A stretch of 64,000 bases of DNA, from NCBI RefSeq assembly GCF_002149965.1, contig NZ_MSQB01000012.1:1-64000 (forward strand), written 5' to 3'. The stretch comes from Novosphingobium panipatense (GTDB taxonomy: Bacteria; Pseudomonadota; Alphaproteobacteria; Sphingomonadales; Sphingomonadaceae). Positions within the stretch are counted from its first letter, which is position 1, and each line of letters begins with the position of its first letter. The notes under the pieces were generated by a model that did no database searches, was not told the origin of the DNA, and was given only the letters and a program-made list of their open reading frames with translations. Both the position numbers and the translations under genes were made by a program. Positions 41,875 to 53,920 of the stretch are shown here, piece after piece.

Positions 41875-43175
41875 GCGCGTGCTCCCTTTCCTGCGCGCTC
41901 GATCAGCATGGCGCCGCCCTGGCCGCCGCCTATGCACTCGGTGGCAATCCCCTTTGAGAGGTGCAGCCGCTCCATCGCCTGCACCAGATGAAGCGCGATG
42001 CGCGCGCCGCTGGCGCCGACCGGATGGCCGAGCGAGATCGCGCCGCCGTCCACGTTGATGCGATCTCTTGGGATAGAGCCCGCCGCGCCATCGAGGCCGA
42101 GGACATTGCGGCAAAAGCCATCGTCCTCCCATGCGGCAAGGCAGGCGAGGACTTGCGCGGCGAAAGCCTCGTTCAGTTCCCAGAGGTCGATATCGCCCAG
42201 CGCCAGCCCGCCGCGCTTCAGCAGTTCGGTAGCGGCGAGCACCGGGCCAAGACCCATGATCGACGGATCGAGCGCGGACCACTGGCTGTCCACGATCCGG
42301 GCGCGGGAAGTGAGGCCGTATTTCTCGATAGCCGCGTCGGAGGCCAGCAGCGTCCAGCACGCGCCGTCGGTGATCTGCGAGCTGTTGCCCGCCGTGACCT
42401 TGCCATAGGGCGGCTCGAACACGGGGCGCAGCTTGGCCAGCTTGTCGGCCGCACTGTCGGGCCGCACGCCGTCGTCATGGTCATGGACCGTACCGTCGCG
42501 GGCATAGGCGGGGACGAGTTCGCCCTCCAGCCAGCCCTGCTCCTGCGCGCGGGCGAGCCGCTTGTGGCTTTCCACCGCATAGGCGTCCGCCGCCTCGCGG
42601 GTGATGCCGAACAGGTGGGCGAGTACTTCGGCGGTCTGGCCCATGCCAAGGTCGGTGATCGGGTCGGTCAGCCCGCGCTCCAGACCGACGATCGGCTTCA
42701 GGAATTCAGGCCGGAACCCTGCCGCCGCCTTGAGCATGCCAAGCGGACCCTGCTTGTTGCCCTGAAGCGCGGCGAGCCATTCCACCGCGTCCTGTCGCAG
42801 CATCAGCGGCGCATGGCTGAGCGCCTCCGTGCCGCCTGCCAGGATGAGGTCGCTGCCGCCATCGGCGATATAGCGGTAGGCGGTATCCATCGCCTGCATG
42901 CCCGAGCCGCAGTTGATCTGCACGGTGAAGGCCGTGGTCTGCGCCCCGCAGCCGAGCCGCAGCGCCGCCACGCGGGCAGGATTGGCTTCGTCCGCAATCA
43001 CGTTGACGCAGCCGAGGATGATCTGGTCGATGTCCTCGGGCGCGAAAGGCTGACGCAGCAGCAGCGGCCTGCCGCATTGCACCGCCAGATCGACCGGCGT
43101 GAACGGCCCCGGGCCGCCCCGCGCCTTGAGGAAAGGCGTGCGCGCGCCATCGACGATATGGACCGGGCGACTCAT
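41871..43175 (-). CDS. fadA: Acetyl-CoA C-acyltransferase (thiolase)
   Basis: A 434-residue thiolase. The acyl-accepting Cys is in TVQINCGSGMQAMDTAY. LWELNEAFAAQVLACLAAW is the N-E-A-F motif. GGAISLGHPVGASGARIA holds the catalytic His, and ECIGGGQGGAMLIE the second Cys. The length is in the FadI/FadA range. It starts at ATG 43175, overlapping a seven-codon leader frame (43172-43195) that has the better ribosome-binding site. It is the first gene of the operon with fadB and the CoA hydrolase/transferase. Confidence 0.92.
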   Translation of the reverse strand: MSRPVHIVDGARTPFLKARGGPGPFTPVDLAVQCGRPLLLRQPFAPEDIDQIILGCVNVIADEANPARVAALRLGCGAQTTAFTVQINCGSGMQAMDTAYRYIADGGSDLILAGGTEALSHAPLMLRQDAVEWLAALQGNKQGPLGMLKAAAGFRPEFLKPIVGLERGLTDPITDLGMGQTAEVLAHLFGITREAADAYAVESHKRLARAQEQGWLEGELVPAYARDGTVHDHDDGVRPDSAADKLAKLRPVFEPPYGKVTAGNSSQITDGACWTLLASDAAIEKYGLTSRARIVDSQWSALDPSIMGLGPVLAATELLKRGGLALGDIDLWELNEAFAAQVLACLAAWEDDGFCRNVLGLDGAAGSIPRDRINVDGGAISLGHPVGASGARIALHLVQAMERLHLSKGIATECIGGGQGGAMLIERAGKGARA

Positions 43176-43195
43176 GCGGCGGCCCCGCGCATCAT
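43172..43195 (-). other. possible leader mini-ORF coupled to thiolase
   Basis: A frame reading MMRGAAA then TGA, preceded by AGGAGA about 8 bases upstream. Its stop overlaps the thiolase ATG (ATGA). The thiolase itself lacks another strong ribosome-binding site, so ribosomes may load here and reinitiate. Confidence 0.3.
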
Positions 43196-43376
43196 GGCCT
43201 CATCTCCTGACAATCGGGCTGCGCTGTGCTTGGTGGCGGCACTTGGCATCTCTCGGCTCCTTCTCCTGCGTGTTGCAACGCACGGGAGCAGGGCATGATC
43301 CCCGTTGACCGGTCGGTTCACACGAACAGGCGCGAGCGCCGGGGTGACCGCAAGCAATGGTCGCCCGCTCATGCAG

Positions 43377-45089
43377 TCATGTGACGGCGTTCTTGATGAG
43401 ACCGGCGACCTCGTCTCCTCGGCCTGCCAAAATGGCCTTTGCAGAATAAAGTGCGGTTCCGAACATCTGCTTTGCCTCGACCTTCGGCGGCATCACGAGT
43501 TCGAAACGGTCCGTGACGACATCCAGCAGGGCCGGACCGGGCTCTGCGAGCCATTGACGAACCGCATCTTCCAGATCGCTGCTCTTCTCCACCCGCCGAG
43601 ACCAGAACCCCATGGCGCGCGCCACATCGGCGAAGTCTGGGTTGTGCAAGGCCGTGTAGCTGTCGAGCAGGCCTTCGACTTTCTGTTCCAGTTCGACGAA
43701 GCCGAGCGAGCCGTTGTTGTAGATGCAGACCTTGATGGCCAGTTTTTCCTGAACCGCTGTCAGCAGATCGCCGATCATCATTGCAATTCCGCCGTCGCCC
43801 GAGAGGGAAACGACCTGCCTGTCCGGGAAGGCCGCCTTCGCGCCCAGGGCCTGGGGCATGGCGTTGGCCATGGTGCCGTGGGTGAGAGAGATCACCGTTC
43901 GATTTTGACCGGTCGATGGTACGTGCCGCAGCAGCCACACCATCGGCGAGCCGCAATCGGCTGTGAAGACAGCGTCCTTTTCGGAGTGAGCGCCGATCAC
44001 CTCGGTCAGATACTGTGGGTGGATGGCAGTGCTGTCGTCGCGTTTCGCATGCTTGTGCTGCCCTGCAATGGCCCGTTCGTGACGGTCCAGGCATTCGTCG
44101 AGGAAGTGCTTGTCGTCGCGCTCGCCGACAAGCGGTAGAAGCGCGTCGAGGGTATCACGAACAGTGCCGACCAGACCGAGATCGACCGGATGGCGACGGC
44201 CGAGATGGGTCCCGTCGATGTCGATCTGGATGATTTTGGCCGCCGAGGGATAGAACTGCCTCCAGGCAAAGTCGCAGCCAAGCAGGATGAGAGTGTCGCA
44301 TTCCATCAGCGCTTGAAAGCCGGCCTCCGATCCGAATACACCCGTCATGCCCACGACGAATGGGTTGTCATGCTCGAGAAAGTCCTTCGCGCGCGAGGTA
44401 TGGGCAATGGGCGCCTTCAGCTTGTTGGCAAGAGCTACCACCTGCCGGTTCGCGTCTTCACAACCGGATCCTCCATAGATCGCAATGCGCTTGCCCTCGT
44501 TGATCAGATCGGCGGCCGCCTTGAGTTCGCCGGATGAGGGCAAGATGCGCGGAGACGTGCGATGGACGGAGAACCGTGGTTCGTCGGGCGCCTTGGACGA
44601 CGAGACATCCGCCGGGACGATGAGGACCGCGACGCCGCGCTTTGCGAGGGCGGCCTGAGCGGCCATGGCGGTCTTCCGCCGGGCCTGTTCCGGCGTGCGG
44701 ATCTCCTCGCAGAATACGCTGCAGCCGGCGTAGACCTGCTTGAAATCGACCTCCTGCGGGAAGTCGAAGCCGAGTTCGTCGCGGACGATCTGACTTGCGA
44801 TGAGAATGACGGGCGAGCGGTTCCGGTGGCTCTCGAAAAGCCCGTTTATGAAGTGAAGGCTGCCGGGACCGCAGGAACCGGCACATGCGGCAAGTTCGCC
44901 GGTGAGCATGGCATCTGCACCCGCTGCGAAGCCTCCTGCTTCCTCATGACGGACATGGACCCAGCGAATGTCGCTCCGCCTTATGGAATCGGTGATATGG
45001 TTCAGTGTGTCTCCGGGAACGCCGTAGCAACGACGGACGCCTGCGTCCTCAAGGGTCTCGACGATCACATCTGCAACGGTTCTGGACAT
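43377..45089 (-). CDS. poxB: Thiamine-diphosphate pyruvate oxidase/dehydrogenase (PoxB type)
   Basis: A 570-residue ThDP enzyme in three domains. The N-terminal PYR domain has VRRCYGVPGDTLNHITDSI and the activating Glu in VRHEEAGGFAAGADAML. The middle domain holds IAIYGGSGCEDANRQVVALA. The C-terminal PP domain carries VVSLSGDGGIAMMIGDLL with downstream YNNGSLGF (the G-D-G...N-N ThDP/Mg motif). It is most like ubiquinone-dependent pyruvate dehydrogenase, which oxidises pyruvate to acetate and CO2 at the membrane in stationary phase; FAD binding would be expected. The ATG has TTGGAG 6 bases upstream. It may feed acetate to the nearby acetyl-CoA genes. Confidence 0.87.
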   Translation of the reverse strand: MSRTVADVIVETLEDAGVRRCYGVPGDTLNHITDSIRRSDIRWVHVRHEEAGGFAAGADAMLTGELAACAGSCGPGSLHFINGLFESHRNRSPVILIASQIVRDELGFDFPQEVDFKQVYAGCSVFCEEIRTPEQARRKTAMAAQAALAKRGVAVLIVPADVSSSKAPDEPRFSVHRTSPRILPSSGELKAAADLINEGKRIAIYGGSGCEDANRQVVALANKLKAPIAHTSRAKDFLEHDNPFVVGMTGVFGSEAGFQALMECDTLILLGCDFAWRQFYPSAAKIIQIDIDGTHLGRRHPVDLGLVGTVRDTLDALLPLVGERDDKHFLDECLDRHERAIAGQHKHAKRDDSTAIHPQYLTEVIGAHSEKDAVFTADCGSPMVWLLRHVPSTGQNRTVISLTHGTMANAMPQALGAKAAFPDRQVVSLSGDGGIAMMIGDLLTAVQEKLAIKVCIYNNGSLGFVELEQKVEGLLDSYTALHNPDFADVARAMGFWSRRVEKSSDLEDAVRQWLAEPGPALLDVVTDRFELVMPPKVEAKQMFGTALYSAKAILAGRGDEVAGLIKNAVT

Positions 45090-45243
45090 GGTATCTCCAA
45101 TTTGCGGATTTGAAAGGATTACGCGCCGGGTGCTTCAGGGTTTCTGGGGGCGGCCGTCAGTCAAGGGACGGCTGCGTGCGCATTTGCGGGGTAGCCATGC
45201 GCGACGCGCGCTTTCGTCGGGGCTTCGAACAGGAGGTTGTCCG

Positions 45244-45327
45244 ATGAGCAGAGTGGCTGCCACCATCGGACGTTCCCGCCTCTCCGCCATCATAGCGGCC
45301 TGGGCCATGCTCGCGGTATCATACTAA
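45244..45327 (+). CDS. 27-residue small protein candidate
   Basis: MSRVAATIGRSRLSAIIAAW continues to a short end MLAVSY, with a TAA stop. AGGAGG lies at 45231-45236, seven bases before the ATG, the strongest ribosome-binding site in this 377-base gap. The protein has a basic N-terminus and a hydrophobic C-terminal half long enough for one membrane segment. No family is recognised. It precedes the tricorn-like gene by 139 bases and diverges from poxB. Confidence 0.4.
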   Translation: MSRVAATIGRSRLSAIIAAWAMLAVSY

Positions 45328-45466
45328 GGTTTGGTGGCTTTACCGAAATGGCCTGGCAGGCCTGCTCGCCGCCGAAGCTCAGGGAAAAGTGCGGATCGAG
45401 CGGATTGCGCGGGAGGTGCAAAATGGGCCATGACTGCCGGCGTTTACCGACGAGGGGCTACCGCAT

Positions 45467-48400
45467 ATGAACCGTTTTCGCGTGCTCGCGACCAGTCTTG
45501 TGGCGCTGGCAGCATCTGCCGCCGGGGCTGAGCAAGGCTTCTATCAATACCCCAGCGCACGCGGGGACGTGCTGGTCTTCGCCAGCGAAGGCGACCTGTG
45601 GCGTACCGGACGCGACGGCGGCACCGCCACACGCCTGACCAGCCATGTTGCCGAGGAAAGCGACGCGCACGTGTCCCCCGACGGCACCATGGTGGCCTTC
45701 ACCGCCAGCTATGACAGCGACCAGGACGTCTACGTCATGCCGGTGGCGGGCGGAGCGCCGCGCCGGCTCACGTTCGAGGGCGGGATGCTGCGCACCGTCG
45801 GCTGGACGCCCGACGGCAAGGTGATCTACGCTTCGCGCCTGACCGGGGCAGGGCAGGGCGAGATACTCTACACTGTCGCCCCCACCGGCGGCGAGGCAAC
45901 CCCGATCCCGCTCTGGCGCGCCACCGATGCGACCTACGGGCAGGATGGCAGGACGATCTTCTTCAGCCGCCAGGGCCTCACCGCCCGCGCACGGGACAAT
46001 GCCGTGCTCTATCGCGGCGGGGGCATGGACCAGCTGTGGCGTTGGCAGACTGGATCGGCCGCCGAGGCTGCCCAGCTGCTGCCGGACTTCGGCGCGCCGA
46101 TCCGCTTCCCGATGGCCTATGGCGGCCGCATCTATTTCATCTCGGACAAGAGCGGGGCCGACGCCGTCTGGTCGGTCGGCGAGGATGGCAGCGGCGTGGC
46201 CAAGCTTTCGCCGGAGATGCCGTTTCCGGTGCTTCAGGCCAGTCTCGACAGGGGGGATGTCTATCTCCAGAACGGCGCGGACATTCATCTGTTCTCCACC
46301 GCCGACAACAGCCTGCGCAAGCTTTCCATCGATATCGTCACCGACCGCGAGCAAACCCGCCTGCGCTCGATCGGCGATCCGCTGAGCCAACTGGAAGCGG
46401 CGCGGATATCGCCATCCGGCGAGAGTGTTGCGGTCACGGCACGCGGACGGGTCGCGCTGGGGGCGCCAAAGCACCTGCGCCGGATCGACTTTTCGATCCC
46501 CTTGCAGGCACGCGGCCGTCAGGCTGTGGCCGCGCCCAAGGGGGATCGGGTGTTCATGATCCTCGATCAGGGTGAGCGGGGTGACATTTACGCGATGCGT
46601 GCCGATGGTTCGGGCGAGCCCACGCCGGTCACCCGTGGCTACGGTGCCTACATCTGGTCCTTCGCCCTGTCCCCGGACGGCAAGACGCTTGTCCTCTGGG
46701 ACAAGCAGGCCCGCCTGCAGAAAGTGGACATCGCCACCGGCCACGTCACCCTGCTGGCAACCGACGATGCAGGCGACGATCAGCCGTTCCACGACCTGGT
46801 ATTCTCGCCGGATTCGACGCACATCGCCTATGCGCAAGTCTCGCGGCGGAACAACGCCAACACCACCGAAATTTTCGTCCAGAACCTGGCGAGCGGCGCG
46901 CGGGTGAAGGCGACATCGGGCAAGTACAACGACTATGCCCCGGCTTTCGCGCATGACGGCGCATGGCTCTACTTCCTGTCCGACCGCAATTTCGCTCCGA
47001 CGCCGGGCAACCCATGGGGCGACCGCAACATGGGCGTGGCCTTCCCGGATCGCGGCGAGATCTACGCGCTTCAGCTGGACCCGGCCGCTGAGTTTCGTTT
47101 CCGCGAGGATAACGAACTGACCCGTAAGCCGGACGAAAAGGCCGAGGACGAAAAGCCCGCCTCGACAGGGAAAGACGAGAAGGAAGAGGACGACAAAAAA
47201 GACGAAAAGGCCAAGCCCGTCCGCATCGTGCTGACCCATATCGTGCTGGATGGCCTCGCCGCGCGGCTCTACAAGGTTCCGGTCGATCCGGGCATGAGCG
47301 AGGGTCTGCTTGCCTCGAAGGACTTCCTCTATAGCCGCAAGGACGAGAAACTTGTCTCGATAGCGATCGACAAGAGCGATCCGAAAGTCGAGACCTTTGC
47401 GGACAAGGTCCGGTCTGCCGAAATCTCCGCCGACGGCAAGACGCTGCTGGTCGTGACAGGCTCGTCCAAGTCCCCGAAGCTGATGCTGGTTCCTGCCAAG
47501 GCCAAGTTGCCGGAGAAGGCGGAGCCCGATGTCGTGCGTCTCGACGACTGGCGGCTTACCGTCGATCCGGCTTCGGAATGGAAGCAGATGTTCGTCGATG
47601 CCTGGCGCCTTCACCGCGATTTCGCATACGATCCGGCGATGCGCGGGGTTGACTGGAACGCGGTGCGCGCGCGGATGGAGCCCCTGATGCAGCGCATCGG
47701 CCACCGCGCGGAGCTGAACACCGTGCTCGGCCAGATGGCGTCGCAACTGGGCATCCTGCATAGCCAGGTGCGCCCCGGCGATCTGCCCAAGGACGGCGAG
47801 AACAGCGAAATGGCGTTCCTCGGTGCGCGCTACACGCCGGTATCGGGCGGTCTGCGCATCGACAGCATCTTCCGTTCCGAAGCCGATCTCGTCTCGACGC
47901 GGCCGCCGCTCACGCGCCCGGGCGTCGACGTGCGCGTCGGTGACGTGATCCGCAGCGTCGATGGTCGGCCGGTCGCCTCGCTCGGCGCCTTGCGGATGGA
48001 ACTCGCCTCGAAGGCCGGGCAGGAAGTGCGCCTCGATCTTGTGCGCGGCGGCAAGGCAATGAGCACGATCGTCGAGCCCATGACTTTCGATGGCGAAGTG
48101 ACCGCCAGCTACCACGACTTCGTGGAGGGCAGGCGCCTGGCCGCAGAGGGGCTGTCGGGCGGGAAGATCGGCTATCTGCATCTCAGGGCGATGGGCCCGG
48201 AGGACGTCGCCAGCTTCGCGCGCGACTACTTCGCGCAGCTAGACAAGGATGGGCTCATCATCGACGTTCGGAACAACAACGGCGGCAATATCGACAGCCT
48301 GATCATCTCGATGTTGATGCGCCGGGCATGGGCGTTCTGGGCCAAACCGGACGGCACAGGCGTGCCCACCACCAATATGCAGAACGCCTATCGCGGCAAA

Positions 48401-48805
48401 GTCGCCGTGCTGATCGACGAGCGGACTTATTCAGATGGCGAGACTTTCGCCGCTGCCATCAAGTCGTTGGGTCTGGCGCCGCTGGTGGGCAAGCGCACGG
48501 CGGGCGCGGGGATCTGGCTATCCGACCGCAACCGGCTGAGCGACAATGGAGCGGTTCGCGTTGCCGAGAATGCGCAATATGCCGCCGACGGCACATGGAT
48601 CGTCGAGGGCCGCGGCATCGGACCGGACCATGAGGTAGAGAACGGCCCGCACGCCACGTTCGAAGGTAAGGACGCCCAGCTTGAGGCAGCTGTGTCGTTG
48701 CTCAAGCAGGAAATCGCCAGGGATCCGGTTCGTCCTCTCAAGCCGGGGCCGCTGCCTGCTCTTGGCACTCCGGCAAGCGATGTCACGCCCCTGGGGCCGC
48801 GGTAA
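45467..48805 (+). CDS. Secreted tricorn-like S41 peptidase
   Basis: A 1112-residue exported protease. A signal peptide ends near AASAAGAEQG. The N-terminal half is a WD40/TolB-like beta-propeller (repeats such as SEGDLWRTGRDGGTATRLTS, DVYVMPVAGGAPRRLT, EIFVQNLASGARVKATSGKY). An unusual Lys/Glu/Asp-rich linker spans about residues 553-585. The C-terminal part has the tricorn core (WRLHRDFAYDPAMRGVDWNA, with the likely catalytic His), a PDZ region (VGDVIRSVDGRPVASLGAL) and the S41 domain, with DVRNNNGGNIDSLIISML and the nucleophilic Ser in ERTYSDGETFAAA. It would degrade peptides in the periplasm or outside the cell. A hairpin terminator follows. Confidence 0.92.
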   Translation: MNRFRVLATSLVALAASAAGAEQGFYQYPSARGDVLVFASEGDLWRTGRDGGTATRLTSHVAEESDAHVSPDGTMVAFTASYDSDQDVYVMPVAGGAPRRLTFEGGMLRTVGWTPDGKVIYASRLTGAGQGEILYTVAPTGGEATPIPLWRATDATYGQDGRTIFFSRQGLTARARDNAVLYRGGGMDQLWRWQTGSAAEAAQLLPDFGAPIRFPMAYGGRIYFISDKSGADAVWSVGEDGSGVAKLSPEMPFPVLQASLDRGDVYLQNGADIHLFSTADNSLRKLSIDIVTDREQTRLRSIGDPLSQLEAARISPSGESVAVTARGRVALGAPKHLRRIDFSIPLQARGRQAVAAPKGDRVFMILDQGERGDIYAMRADGSGEPTPVTRGYGAYIWSFALSPDGKTLVLWDKQARLQKVDIATGHVTLLATDDAGDDQPFHDLVFSPDSTHIAYAQVSRRNNANTTEIFVQNLASGARVKATSGKYNDYAPAFAHDGAWLYFLSDRNFAPTPGNPWGDRNMGVAFPDRGEIYALQLDPAAEFRFREDNELTRKPDEKAEDEKPASTGKDEKEEDDKKDEKAKPVRIVLTHIVLDGLAARLYKVPVDPGMSEGLLASKDFLYSRKDEKLVSIAIDKSDPKVETFADKVRSAEISADGKTLLVVTGSSKSPKLMLVPAKAKLPEKAEPDVVRLDDWRLTVDPASEWKQMFVDAWRLHRDFAYDPAMRGVDWNAVRARMEPLMQRIGHRAELNTVLGQMASQLGILHSQVRPGDLPKDGENSEMAFLGARYTPVSGGLRIDSIFRSEADLVSTRPPLTRPGVDVRVGDVIRSVDGRPVASLGALRMELASKAGQEVRLDLVRGGKAMSTIVEPMTFDGEVTASYHDFVEGRRLAAEGLSGGKIGYLHLRAMGPEDVASFARDYFAQLDKDGLIIDVRNNNGGNIDSLIISMLMRRAWAFWAKPDGTGVPTTNMQNAYRGKVAVLIDERTYSDGETFAAAIKSLGLAPLVGKRTAGAGIWLSDRNRLSDNGAVRVAENAQYAADGTWIVEGRGIGPDHEVENGPHATFEGKDAQLEAAVSLLKQEIARDPVRPLKPGPLPALGTPASDVTPLGPR

Positions 48806-48821
48806 GAGGCGGCACGGAAAA

Positions 48822-48849
48822 GCCGATGGCGGTCGTATCCGCCATCGGC
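48822..48849 (+). terminator. hairpin terminator after tricorn-like gene
   Basis: GCCGATGGCGG and CCGCCATCGGC make a perfect 11-bp stem with a TCGTAT loop, 17 bases after the stop codon, followed by GCGTTTGG. The 345-base gap to the next gene holds nothing else recognisable. Confidence 0.6.
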
Positions 48850-49150
48850 GCGTTTGGATCGGCGAAAGTCCAGTCTAATCTGGATAGGGCACCAGCAGGG
48901 TCGCGCCCCATCCATGGCAAAAGACTGATCGTTTCCGAAACAAAACCACGCCAGCCCTCCATCGGCTGGCAGATCTGCGGGGTATCGACCGCTCAATTCC
49001 TGCAGGAACGACCCTTCGCGTCCAAGACCAGCCCAAGACCAGCTAAGTCATTTTACCCCTAGCGTCTGCGGGTTCGCCCTGATTGGCGAGCCCCGAGTGG
49101 GCAGGCGACTGTATTTTCCTGGCTGTTGGCGGATTCGCGATGGAGCATGT

Positions 49151-50107
49151 ATGGCAGGATCTACGGCGACTGTTCCGGTAACGGTGGACAATTTCAGGCG
49201 CGCCGAAACGGAGCTTTACCTCAAACAATTGTCTGCGCAGGGCGCGTACGGCCAATTCAAGCATGACCGTGACGCGCCAGCCGTGGACAATCAGGCCGTC
49301 ATCCGCCTCAACCGCGACACGCTCTACAGTTATGCGGTGCTGGACCTGACTTCGCCCGCGACCATCGTGAAGGCCGATACCGGCACACGCTTCCAGTCGC
49401 TGATGGTGATCAACCAGGATCATTACATCAAGCTGGTCGCCTACAAGCCGGGTACCTACCAGCTCACCCAGGATATGGTGGGCACGCGCTATGCGGTTGT
49501 GGCCTGCCGCACCTTCCTGAACCCGGCCGATCCGCAGGATGTACAGGCCGCGCACGCCGCTCAGGACGGAATCGTCCTGAGCCAGGCCGACGCGGGAAAG
49601 CTCGAACTGGTGGATTTCGACCAGACCCAGCGCGCCAGACTGCACGACCTGCTGAACGAACTGGCCGCGTTCGAGCCGGATCCGAAAGGGCGCTTCGGCG
49701 ACGAGAATGCGGTCGATCCGGTGCATCACCTGATCTACACCTCGGCCGGCTGGGGCGGGAACGCGGCCGAGGACGCAATTTACATATCGGGCAGCGTGAC
49801 GGCGAACGACGGCACGACCCCTTATGTGATGACGCTGGCCAACGTTCCGGTGGATGGTTTCTGGAGCCTGATCGTCTACAACAAGGACGGGTTTTTCGAG
49901 GCGCCGGTGGAAGCTGTTTCCTTTAACAGCGTCACCGCGGCGCCGAATGCGGACGGCACGGTGACACTGCATTTCGGCGGGGATCCCCAGGCGCCCAATT
50001 ATCTGCGGATCATGCCGGGCTGGAATTACCTGTTGCGCCTCTACCAACCGCAGCAGCCGGTCCTGGACGGCAGCTGGAGCGCACCGATTCCGACGCCGGC
50101 AGAGTAA
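49151..50107 (+). CDS. DUF1254/DUF1214 protein, copy 1
   Basis: A 318-residue protein. The N-terminal DUF1254 part has VDNQAVIRLNRDTLYSYAVL and SLMVINQDHYIKLVAYKPG. The C-terminal DUF1214 part has WSLIVYNKDGFFEAP and PNYLRIMPGWNYLLRLYQPQ. No signal peptide is evident. ATG 49151 has a GGA 9 bases upstream; the frame opens at 49097 without support. The function of the family is unknown. It is followed after 11 bases by a paralogue, so the two are co-transcribed. The pair lies downstream of the tricorn-like protease, but a terminator separates them. Confidence 0.85.
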   Translation: MAGSTATVPVTVDNFRRAETELYLKQLSAQGAYGQFKHDRDAPAVDNQAVIRLNRDTLYSYAVLDLTSPATIVKADTGTRFQSLMVINQDHYIKLVAYKPGTYQLTQDMVGTRYAVVACRTFLNPADPQDVQAAHAAQDGIVLSQADAGKLELVDFDQTQRARLHDLLNELAAFEPDPKGRFGDENAVDPVHHLIYTSAGWGGNAAEDAIYISGSVTANDGTTPYVMTLANVPVDGFWSLIVYNKDGFFEAPVEAVSFNSVTAAPNADGTVTLHFGGDPQAPNYLRIMPGWNYLLRLYQPQQPVLDGSWSAPIPTPAE

Positions 50108-50118
50108 GGGGAAAAGAC

Positions 50119-51105
50119 ATGAATCAGACGACGACGCCGGCCGCCGCGCCGTTGGTATCGGTCAATCTCGACAATTTCATCCGGGTCGAAACCCACCACT
50201 ACATGAAGCAAGCGGTGGAAAAGGGCTGCTTTGCCCAACTCGTGCATGCGCGTGGCCCAACCCCGGTGGACCAGCAGATCATCATCCGCCTCAATCTGGA
50301 CACACCCTACAGCGAAGGCGTGTTCGACCTGACCTCGCCGCTGACTATCACGATGCCGGACCCCAAGGACCGCTTCCAGTCGTTGTTGGTGATCAGCGAA
50401 GACCACTATATCCAGCATGTGAGCTATGGTGCCGGCACATATCGCTTCACGGCGCAAAGCATTGGCAGCCGCTTTGCCTATGTGTTCATACGCACGTTCA
50501 TGGACTCCCTCAGCGACAACGACCTGGCAGCGGGCGCCGCATTGCAAGACCAGATCAAGGTCGAACAGGCATCGATCGGCACATTTGAAGTGCCCGCCTG
50601 GGATACCGACAACCTCGATCATGTGCGCGCCGCGCTTCTAGCCGGCGCTGTCTACCTGCCGGATGCGAAGCGCGCCTTCGGACGGCCGGATCAGGTGGAC
50701 CCCGTACGGCGACTGTTCGGCACGGCGGGTGGCTGGGGCGGCAACAATGAGCATGATGCCTTCTACTTCCCGTTCCAGCCTGCCGATAATGACGGCGAGA
50801 CTCCCTATGTGCTGACGGTCGGCACGGTGCCGGTGGATGCCTTCTGGTCGATCACCGTCTATAATCAGAAGGGCTATTATGAAGCGCCCGAAAACGCGAT
50901 CTCGGTGAACAATGTCACCGCCAGCCCGAATGAGGATGGCACGGTAACGATCCATTTCGGCGGCGACCCCCAGGCGCCCAACTATCTGCGGATCATGCCC
51001 GGCTGGAATTATCTGGTGCGATTATACCGTCCGCAGCAGGTGATCGTAGACGGCGACTGGCATTTTCCCACGGCAGCTCCAGCGACAAAGCTATCAGCGG
51101 CATGA
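50119..51105 (+). CDS. DUF1254/DUF1214 protein, copy 2
   Basis: A 328-residue paralogue of the preceding gene. Shared blocks are VDQQIIIRLNLDTPYSEGVF, SLLVISEDHYIQHVSYGAGT, WSITVYNQKGYYEAPENAIS and PNYLRIMPGWNYLVRLYRPQ. AAGGGGAAAAGAC precedes the ATG. The copies are clearly diverged in the middle, so this is an old duplication or a conserved heteromeric pair rather than a recent repeat. The function is unknown. Confidence 0.85.
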   Translation: MNQTTTPAAAPLVSVNLDNFIRVETHHYMKQAVEKGCFAQLVHARGPTPVDQQIIIRLNLDTPYSEGVFDLTSPLTITMPDPKDRFQSLLVISEDHYIQHVSYGAGTYRFTAQSIGSRFAYVFIRTFMDSLSDNDLAAGAALQDQIKVEQASIGTFEVPAWDTDNLDHVRAALLAGAVYLPDAKRAFGRPDQVDPVRRLFGTAGGWGGNNEHDAFYFPFQPADNDGETPYVLTVGTVPVDAFWSITVYNQKGYYEAPENAISVNNVTASPNEDGTVTIHFGGDPQAPNYLRIMPGWNYLVRLYRPQQVIVDGDWHFPTAAPATKLSAA

Positions 51106-51200
51106 CCAATTAAGGGCCAGTTGGTCGCAACGGGCCGGATCTGCAATCGGCAGAGGGTTGGCGAAGCCGGCACCTCCGCCGGCTCCGCCTGTTGTCGCAT

Positions 51201-53877
<2,677 letters not shown>

Positions 53878-53920
53878 TTAGCTGCTATAATCTGCATGTT
53901 TCGATAAGTTGGGCTAATCA

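Noticed and set aside
41875..42360. N-terminal extension of the FadB-like frame
   Set aside because: The extension is Arg-rich, overlaps the thiolase gene in another frame, and a proper ATG with ATGA overlap exists at 41874.
45458..48181. 907-residue open frame antisense to the tricorn-like gene
   Set aside because: It lies wholly opposite a well-supported protease gene, has His/Arg/Ala-biased composition typical of GC-rich antisense frames, and shows no domain.
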